This document shows, in pieces, positions 56,841 to 64,000 of a stretch of DNA of 64,000 nt. The position numbers and the translations under genes are program-made. The DNA lies in contig CM067314.1 in the NCBI GenBank assembly GCA_034231615.1, forward strand, positions 6,915,001 through 6,979,000. The letters run 5' to 3'. The notes below the pieces were generated by a model. It made no database searches and had not been told where the DNA came from. It worked only from the letters and a program-made list of their open reading frames with translations. The stretch comes from Meghimatium bilineatum (taxonomy: Eukaryota > Mollusca > Gastropoda > Stylommatophora > Philomycidae). Numbering within the stretch: position 1 is the first letter of the stretch; each line of letters begins with the position of its first letter.

Positions 56841-57489
56841 AAATCCTTTTATAACAAAATTCCCCAATATAACAATACTTTTTAAAATTCCCAATTATAT
56901 TAATTCGATATTGTTTGTACTGTATATAACAACTTTCTGTTATTATATAGGCTACATACTTCATTGGTTCAGACCAAGTTGGTATAATGAGAATTTAATT
57001 CAATTTTCTTGAAATTCTCCCTATTCTTCCACATATTCACATCTAGTTGTTTGTTCATGATACATATTTCTGATTCATTCATTAATGTATAACTCTTCCA
57101 CACTATAAACCAACTTCAGCGATAGTCATTTCTCAACACGCTAAAGTCATCACTGAAACATCTTAACATTGACGTAGGCGCTTGGGAGAGCCTCGCTCAG
57201 GATAGAACAGTATGGCGTTACAACATTAGAACGGGAGCACTAGCAGTAGAAGAATCCAGACAAGACAGAAGCGGACATGTAGAAAATAAAAAACATCTCA
57301 ACCTCACATAGATACCCTCTATTGTTGTCAATTCTGTAAAAGAACATTTTGTGCGCGCATTGGACTTGTTAGCCATTTAAAAACGCACTATTAACTTTTA
57401 TTATTTTTATTATTTATTATTATTATTATTCTGGTTGAGTTTTTTTTTGTGGTCATCGTCGTTTACGACGGACGAACAGCGTCATATTT
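56841..57489. other. Unassigned sequence
   Basis: The segment 57220-57390 codes for CQFCKRTFCARIGLVSHLKT-like sequence on the plus strand, a zinc-finger-like LINE C-terminus (compare LINE-J), in broken frame. Weak. Confidence 0.35.
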
Positions 57490-57499
57490 ATATATATAC

Positions 57500-57770
57500 A
57501 TATATCAAGTGACATATTCTTTCCAGAACATTGTCTTCATCGTGGATACTCTGAACGTCTCTCTGTTCCGGGCAAGCATGGCCAAAGACGTGCATACATT
57601 CTTCGATGTCGCTGGTCCATCTCGTCTTCTTGGTCTTCCTCTTCTTCTCTTTCCCTGCACTCTGCCCTCTAGAATCAGCCTTTCAATGCTATCGTGTCGC
57701 TTTAAGTGCCCAAAATACTTTAGAATGTATAATAGATGTAGCATTTATACAACGTCAATTCTGTCATCTA
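57500..57770 (-). mobile_element. LINE-H C-terminal remnant
   Basis: The minus strand encodes FGHLKRHDSIERLILEGRVQ, GKRRRGRPRRR and the terminus TMKTMFWKEYVT-stop, the LINE-H signature. The tail is followed by TATATATATAAA. Confidence 0.8.
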
Positions 57771-58154
57771 GTTGTCTGTTCATGCTACATATTTCTGGAT
57801 TCATACATTACTGTATAATAGATGTAGAATTTATACAACATGTCAACATATGCAATAATCATAGGAACACAAACGTGATTATATGTACTATTATATGCTG
57901 CATAATACATACACATACATACAATCATATGAGCATGACATATGAAACAAACCATGTACATAGCAGGACAAATTAGTGTGTTACATATATCTCCACATAC
58001 GTCTAGCAATTATTTCACAATCGAGAATACCACTCGCTACCACATACATCCACATATAGACATAAGTTGGAATGTATCTAAGACACCCACACATAGACAT
58101 AAGCTGGAATGTATCTAACACACATACACCCACACATTGACCGTATTAATGCAA
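57771..58154. repeat. Short dispersed and tandem duplications
   Basis: TGTATAATAGATGTAG occurs at 57726 and 57810, about 85 bp apart, with flanking CATTTATACAAC. ACATAGACATAAGYTGGAAT is repeated at 58055 and 58092. Confidence 0.55.
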
Positions 58155-58305
58155 TCATATACTTTTTTCAGACTTGTATTGTTGCATCTCTTCGGTGTTT
58201 GCAGAGATGATAAGTTTCAGACTCGTGTTATTGCATTTCTCTGGTGTCTTCAGAGATGATAAGTTTCAGACTCGTATTGTTGCATCTCGCTGAAGTGTGC
58301 GAAGA
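58155..58305. repeat. ~50-bp tandem repeat, 3 units
   Basis: Three units of CAGACTCGTATTGTTGCATC then GGTGT and CAGAGATGATAAGTTT. Confidence 0.92.
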
Positions 58306-58476
58306 TTACTCAAATGTCCAATTCTGGCACAGAATTACCTGTGCCGCATAAAACAATACTTCTACCACAAGGAAAAAAATGTCTGAATACATGTTTACTT
58401 GAAATCAAACTTATTACCCAGCCCTTATACAAACAGGAATCTTGTCAAGAAGGCAGCAAGGATATGCACACACATA

Positions 58477-58739
58477 GTAAAGTAACCCTTAGCATTTATT
58501 AATACCGTAGGGGTTGTGAGATGTTAACAATTTTACATTTCAGAGGCTCTGCAAATGAGGGCGGTATCCATCTCCTTTCCCTCAGTCTTTATTTCCCGGA
58601 TTAATCTGGTACCCATTTAAGGCTGAGTCGACCTGGGAGCCATTACCATCTGAAAATAATTTCTGCCGCAACTGGGGAATGAACCCAGGACACTCATATA
58701 CGAAGTCAGTGCGCGAACTACTGCGCTACGTGGCACCCT
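58477..58739 (-). mobile_element. tRNA-derived SINE with 14-bp TSD
   Basis: Perfect 14-bp duplication TATGCACACACATA at 58463-58476 and 58740-58753. The minus strand begins AGGGTGCCACGTAGCGCAGT and carries GGGTTCATTCCCC (B-box-like). The body and the end AAGGGTTACTTTACT match 32848-33120. The 3' end lacks a poly(A) tail. Confidence 0.9.
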
Positions 58740-58879
58740 TATGCACACACATACTTGGTTATGATTATAACAAATCTAATTATATTCATATATTATCACA
58801 GAATTGACTCTGAATATACAATTAAATTTTCAATATATTAACAGATGATTGAAGGAGGAGTGCTACTTAAAAAATATTT

Positions 58880-59179
58880 TGTGTGTAGCAAAGAAAAATC
58901 GTCACGTGAAATGAAGTGTCTGAGTTTTCTGTCATTAGTCATTTTGGTCACATTGGCCATGGTCAGCCTGTGTCTCTTTGAGGTTTCTTTGATTTTTATT
59001 TATTTATCTAGTTCTTGGTCTTCCATGTGCCTTGTAACCCAATCTTCTGCTGTTGTGTGTACCATAATCTACTTGCATTGGTTTCATTCTCATGTCGTGA
59101 CCAAACTTGATCTGATTTGTTATCTCTTAATCATTAAGTTAATGCAGTTTTGAAATGGGATAGTCTTTATTTATTTCCT
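58880..59179 (-). mobile_element. LINE-G remnant, distal part
   Basis: Minus-strand frames give KSDQVWSRHENETNASRLWY, parallel to the IKWFGHIMRM region of LINE-G at 55.5 kb. It is split from 60058-60235 by LINE-D. Confidence 0.65.
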
Positions 59180-60046
59180 CTGTGCAGCGAAGGACAGTCA
59201 CCCTCAGTTTCCTGGATGAGGAATATCCACAAGATATATGGGTCAGAGTATACAGAGATGGGTCAGCACAGAATGCTGTGAGGAATGGAGGTGCAGGTGT
59301 ATATATAGAATATCCACACAAGCCTAGAGATACAATCAGAACACCAACAGGAAAATTCTGCAATAATTATGATGCAGAAATCCAGGCAATTAGTGTGGCA
59401 GCTAAAAAACTGCTGAACTCCAACTCTGGCCTACAGCCTGTGGTATTCCTCACAGATGCAAGGTCAGTGCTTCAAGCTCTCCAGTCTGGAAAACTAACAG
59501 ACTTGAAAAAACTACTTAGCGAATTGTCGTACCAATATAGGGTAACCATGCAGTGGATACCCTCTCACTGGGGAATACCAGGAAATGAAAAAGCAGACCA
59601 ACTGGCTAAGGAACTAAGGAAGGTGCTGCCGAATACCAACCAGATATACCAATCACCTACCATCAGAAAAAACAGATGATCAAGTCAATAAAAAAGCCAC
59701 AAACACCAACACAAGATGACTATCACATTATGAACAGATCAGAACAAGTTATAATTTTATGTCTCAGAACAGGACACAACCGACTCCGCAGTCACATGTA
59801 TACAAAGTTCAAGATTGGCAACACGGCCATGTGTACATGTGGACAGGCAGCACAGAGTACCAAACATATACTTCAAGAGTGTTCTGAGCATGAAACGCTG
59901 AGGCAGACATATTGGCTAGAGGAAACAACACTGGAATCAAAACTCTATGGGACACTGTATGAACTACAAAAGACAGTGAGTTTTATTCAGGAGACAGAAT
60001 TACAGATATAGACATGTTTCAGGTGAACGAAAGAAGAAGAAGAAGA
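59180..60046 (+). mobile_element. LINE-D, 5'-truncated, RNase H domain, 11-bp TSD
   Basis: An 867-bp insertion flanked by ATTTATTTCCT (59169-59179 and 60047-60057). The first frame (59182-59679, no ATG: it begins at the truncation) is an RNase H domain with all catalytic acids present: D26 in YRDGSA, E66 in YDAEIQ, D92 in LTDARS, D139 in EKADQLA, plus H129 in IPSHWG. A stop at 59677-59679 overlaps the next frame (59676-60011), which holds the zinc-knuckle CTCGQAAQSTKHILQECSEH; one frameshift probably separates what was one polyprotein. It ends with a GAACGAAAGAAGAAGAAGAA tail. RNase H cleaves the RNA strand of the RNA-DNA hybrid. Its presence suggests the I superfamily. Young but non-autonomous. 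Confidence 0.92.
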
Positions 60047-60057
60047 ATTTATTTCCT

Positions 60058-60235
60058 GATAACTCAATTTCTCAGTGGATCTCTTCTGGGAACATTTATA
60101 GCTCCCCTCAAACATCTCATTTCACACACTGTGATCTTTATTCATTAGTCTATGTCAAGGTGTCCATGTTTGACATTGGTAACACAGAGTTTGTATAAAA
60201 ATACTGTATATCAATTGTTGTTTTGTCACCATGCA
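60058..60235 (-). mobile_element. LINE-G remnant, proximal part
   Basis: TGTTTGACATTGGTAACACA and TCATTTCACACACTGTGATC match 55590-55670 (GTTTGGCACTGGTAACACAG). It continues the LINE-G copy interrupted at 59180. Confidence 0.7.
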
Positions 60236-60263
60236 GACAGAATGTTGGGTATTTGAGTATTGG

Positions 60264-60547
60264 TTTGCCCGTGTGTTGCCAGGGCCCGAAAAGGGAGCAA
60301 AGAATAGTAACACTGTTTACCTTCCACGCATGTCGTAAAAGGCGACTATGGAGGTTATGGAATGGAGTTGGCTGTCCCATCCCATATAGGGTCAGTGACC
60401 CAAAGCCATGCTGAAGTCGGATGTGTCAGGCCGAAAGGCGCAGATATCGCAGCAATTATGTACACCATGACACAACGCATTCCGTTCTCCGGACTACATC
60501 CTGCTAATCTGCAGGAGTTTGAGAACGAACGCAGAAGAAGAAGAAGA
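60264..60547 (+). mobile_element. GAA-tailed SINE-like element, full length
   Basis: A 284-bp element flanked by AGTATTGG (60256-60263 and 60548-60555). Nearly the same as 13208-13503, apart from a 17-bp length difference near position 45. It contains TTCCACGCATGTCGTAAAAG and TGTCAGGCCGAAAGGCGCAG and ends AACGCAGAAGAAGAAGAAGA. Confidence 0.88.
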
Positions 60548-60699
60548 AGTATTGGCTATCTGCGACAGTAAATCACAGCATTGGCCATCTGACATCAAAG
60601 ATGTTTCGAAAATATTTGAACTCTGAAACCTGCTTTATAGACTGCAGTAACTAAAATGTATACATATTTTAATGTATTTGGTAGATATAGTAGCATTCA
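60548..60699. other. Unassigned sequence
   Basis: No feature beyond the SINE's target duplication. Confidence 0.4.
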
Positions 60700-60711
60700 T
60701 TGAAAGGCGAT

Positions 60712-60866
60712 TTCAATAGAAATATGGTAATAACATATACAAAAGACATATGGAGTTCACATAAAGAAATATGGTAATAACATATACAAAAGACATATGG
60801 AGTTCACATAAAGAAATATGGTAATAACATATACAAAAGACATATGGAGTTCACATAAAGAAATAA
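60712..60866. repeat. 47-bp tandem repeat, 3 units
   Basis: Three units of GAAATATGGTAATAACATAT continuing ACAAAAGACATATGGAGTTC. Confidence 0.96.
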
Positions 60867-60929
60867 ATAATTGTTTCATATCGCAGGACTTTTCTTTTTT
60901 AATAAACAGCACCATATTTTGTTCTTTCA

Positions 60930-61128
60930 AACTGGTACTTACATAATTGAGAAATCGCTGGCTACGCATGCGAGCCAAGACTGGTACCTACATATTTGAG
61001 AAATAAACTGGCTATGCATTCGAGCCAAGACTTGTACCTACATATTTGAGAAATAAACTGGCTACGCATGCGAGCCAAGACTGGTACCTACATGTTTGAG
61101 AAATCGCTGGCTACGCATGCGAGCAATA
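60930..61128. repeat. ~51-bp tandem repeat, 4 units
   Basis: Four units with GCTGGCTACGCATGCGAGCC, AAGACTGGTACCTACATATT. Two units have ATAAACTGG and two ATCGCTGG, in the order 1-2-2-1. Confidence 0.94.
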
Positions 61129-61175
61129 TATTCAACTCGCCTGTTGTCACAATGTGCTCCATTTTTTTCTACATC

Positions 61176-61493
61176 TCAAGAAGTGTCTAAAGAATTTGGA
61201 CTTGGACTGACTTCTTCGGATGCAAGTGAGCTGCTTTCTTTTTTAATATCCTTGGCACTCTCAATATTCTTCCAGAAAACCACAACTCTACTGCTTTTTA
61301 AGCCGGCAGAGATGGAATGCATAGATGTTCCGGAGATATTTCCTGTCTCTCTGCAGGCAATTCTCATTTCATCTACAACATCCACACCCACGGTCACAAA
61401 CTTAAAATTGTTAGCCAGGAATACAGCAAGATCTGCTGTATTTCTGTTTCCAGGGTGCACACAGCGATGAGGTACTATTAGGATCGTGGTTAT
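61176..61493 (-). pseudogene. Possible terminal exon, von Willebrand A-like fragment
   Basis: An open minus-strand frame follows a candidate splice acceptor (TTAGCAG, exon from 61493) and reads ITTILIVPHRCVHPGNRNTA, DLAVFLANNFKFVTVGVDVV, DEMRIACRETGNISG, ending SPSPNSLDTS-stop at 61176. The order hydrophobic strand, then N-x-x-x-A-x-x-x-A, then K-F-V-T-V-G-V-D is like the second half of a vWA domain, which binds ligands or matrix in secreted and surface proteins. No upstream exon was found before the terminal array, so it may be a gene end, a retained fragment or chance. The GTG at 61460 is not a credible start. Confidence 0.3.
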
Positions 61494-62040
61494 CTGCTAA
61501 CCCTGGGTCTGCATGAGAGCAACACAAGAACCTTTGCACCCTATCACTGTAGTTAAAAACAGAATAAAAATGCTTTTCTTAAAAACAAAATACACATCAC
61601 ATAAATAATCACACTCTTTGAGAATCAAATCAGAATGGCAATGAATATTTATTGTGAATGATGTACCTGTAAACATAAATATAAAATGATCACAAGTTTT
61701 TTATTACTTACAATAATACAAGTTACAGAAAATACCATTATTTACTCAATACAGATAGAAATGTTGCAACATTCCAGAGAGATATTCCAGTCATCATTAT
61801 ACTCAATACAGTACACACTGAAACATAAATATTTCGGACTATTTATAAAATGATGAAATATTGCAACGTTCCAGATACCATCACTGTTGATATAATTCTG
61901 CACTTCTACACAACAAAAGTTTCCACAAGTTATTCTCCTTGACTGCAAGCTATCTGTTCAATTTTCTGGGAATTCAAAAAAAAAAATGTCTTTGTACTGA
62001 GTAATTTTGTACAAGTTCTGTACAATGTCTTATATCCTTA
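61494..62040. other. Unassigned sequence
   Basis: AT-rich. ATAGAAATGTTGCAACATTC and GAAATATTGCAACGTTCCAG form a short direct duplication around 61750-61880. The 68-residue minus ORF at 61742-61948 is built on it and is not called. Confidence 0.4.
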
Positions 62041-64000
62041 CCTTACACACAAACATCAACTAAAACACACACAAACATCAACTAAACACACACACAAACA
62101 TCAACTAAACACACACAAACATCAACTAAAACACACACAAACATCAACTAAAACACACACAAACATCAACTAAACACACACAAACATCAACTAAAACACA
62201 CACAAACATCAACTAAACACACACAAACCACAACTAAACACACACAAACCACAACTAAACACACAAAAATCACAACTAAACACACACAAACATCAACTAA
62301 AACACACACAATCATCAACTAAACACACACAAACATCAACTAAACACACACAAACATAGACTAAACACACACAAACATCAACTAAACACACACAAACATC
62401 AACTAAAACACACACAAACATCAACTAAACACACACAAACATCAACTAAAACACACACAAACATCAACTAAACACACACAAACATCAACTAAACACACAC
62501 ACAAACATCAACTAAACACACACACAAACACCAACTAAAACACACACAAACACCAACTAAACACACACAAACATCAACTAAACACACACAAACATCAACT
62601 AAACACACACAAACATGAACTAAACACACACACAAACATCAACTAAACACACACATACACAAACATCAACTAAACACACACACAAACATCAACTAAACAC
62701 ACACAAACATGAACTAAACACACACAAACATCAACTAAAACACACACAAACATCAACTAAACACACACATACACAAACATCAACTAAACACACACAAACA
62801 TCAACTAAACACACACAAACATCAACTAAACACACACAAACATCAACTAAACACACACAAACATCAACTAAACACACACAAACATCAACTAAAACACACA
62901 CAAACATCAACTAAAACACACACAAACATCAACTAAACCGCACACAAACATCAACTAAACACACACAAACATCAACTAAAACACACACAAACATCAACTA
63001 AACACACACAAACATCAACTAAACACACACAAACATCAACTAAACACACACAAACATCAACTAAACACACACAAACATCAACTAAAACACACACAAACAT
63101 CAACTAAAACACACACAAACATCAACTAAAACACACACAAACATCAACTAAACACACACAAACATCAACTAAACACACACAAACATCAACTAAACACATA
63201 CAAACATCAACTAAACACACACACAAACATCAACTAAAACACACACAAACACCAACTAAACACACACAAACATCAACTAAAACACACACAAACATCAACT
63301 AAACACACACATACACAAACATCAACTAAACACACACACAAACATCAACTAAACACACACAAACATGAACTAAACACACACACAAACATCAACTAAAACA
63401 CACACAAACATGAACTAAACACACACACAAACATCAACTAAACACATACAAACATCAACTAAACACACACAAACATGAACTAAACACACACAAACCACAA
63501 CTAAACACACAAAAATCACAACTAAACACACACAAACCACAACTAAACACACACAAACATCAACTAAAACACACACAAACATCAACTAAAACACACAAAC
63601 ATCAACTAAACACACACAAACATCAACTAAAACACACACAAACATCAACTAAACACACACAAACATCAACTAAAACACACACAAACATCAACTAAAACAC
63701 ACACATACATCAACTAAACACACACAAACATCAACTAAAACACACACAAACATCAACTAAACACACACACAAACATCAACTAAACACACACAAACATGAA
63801 CTAAACACACACACAAACATCAACTAAAACACACACAAACATGAACTAAACACACACACAAACATCAACTAAACACACACACAAACATCACCTAAACACA
63901 TACAAACATCAACTAAACACACACAAACATGAACTAAACACACACAAACCACAACTAAACACACAAAAATCACAACTAAACACACACAAACCACAACTAA
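62041..64000. repeat. 20-22-bp AC-rich minisatellite running off the window
   Basis: About 95 units of AAACATCAACTAAACACACAC with length variants in the AC and A runs. A distinctive block (AAACCACAACTAAACACAC and AAAAATCACAACTAAAC) recurs at about 62225-62280, 63490-63545 and 63945-64000, indicating larger duplications. The right end is not reached. Confidence 0.97.

Noticed and set aside
58845-59153. 102-residue hydrophobic plus ORF
   Set aside because: Antisense of the LINE-G remnant; hydrophobicity is a by-product.
59182-60011. Host RNase H gene
   Set aside because: It lacks a start codon, is flanked by a target-site duplication, ends in a GAA tail and is followed by a LINE zinc knuckle, so it is a retrotransposon fragment.
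62041-64000. Telomeric repeat at the window end
   Set aside because: The unit is not TTAGGG or its complement; it is a 20-22 bp AC-rich minisatellite.

Overview
This window is eukaryotic nuclear DNA, most likely from a mollusc and probably a heterobranch gastropod (sea-slug-like). The organism call is an inference. It rests on one intact, intronless class A GPCR of the type annotated in sea hares and sacoglossans as 'chemosensory receptor', on tRNA-derived SINEs and many decayed non-LTR retrotransposons (LINEs), and on an extreme load of minisatellites. There is no operon structure, no rRNA and no prokaryotic or viral gene set. Adding up array lengths by hand, about 20 to 21 kb of the 64 kb (roughly one third) is tandem repeat, with most units 15 to 50 bp.

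Genes: the only intact protein-coding gene I can support is the GPCR on the minus strand at 26040-27059. It lies in a quiet, repeat-poor island (about 25.8-28.5 kb) with a candidate poly(A) signal 174 bases past its stop. A possible terminal exon with a von Willebrand A-like fold (61176-61493, minus) is weakly supported. An unrecognised hydrophobic ORF lies at 33858-34165 (minus).

Layout: 0.2-1.9 kb 31/40-bp minisatellite with a higher-order period; 1.9-5.4 kb LINE 3' ends and 18-bp and 38-bp arrays; 6.0-7.9 kb LINE-A running directly into a roughly 790-bp GATA array; 8.4-10.5 kb TE debris; 10.6-20.1 kb a run of about a dozen arrays, with GAA-tailed SINE insertions near 13.2-14.1 kb and two (AT)n tracts; 21-25.8 kb arrays, including one grown out of a LINE reading frame; 25.8-28.5 kb GPCR island; 28.5-33.2 kb arrays and a minisatellite hit by three retroelements; 34.5-35.0 kb inverted-repeat element; 35-39.4 kb LINE and SINE layers; 39.7-41.8 kb arrays; 41.8-44.1 kb LINE fragments including a reverse transcriptase; 44.2-49.0 kb arrays, with a 2.55-kb, 111-unit, 23-bp array; 49-53 kb mostly unique sequence with LINE ends; 53-61.2 kb LINE, SINE and array mixture; 62.0-64.0 kb an AC-rich array running off the window.

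LINE families are given local labels only: A (reverse transcriptase, GATA tail), B (ends in TAACA repeats), C (ends GAT repeats), D (RNase H, GAA tail), E (ATG-repeat tail), F (TTGA-repeat tail), G, H (C-terminus ...FWKEYVT), I (RNase H fragment, 32 kb), J. Two themes tie the window together. First, retroelements have repeatedly inserted into minisatellites and into each other, and exact target-site duplications can be read. Second, several tandem arrays were born from retroelement sequence: a LINE tail, a LINE reading frame and a LINE 3' UTR.
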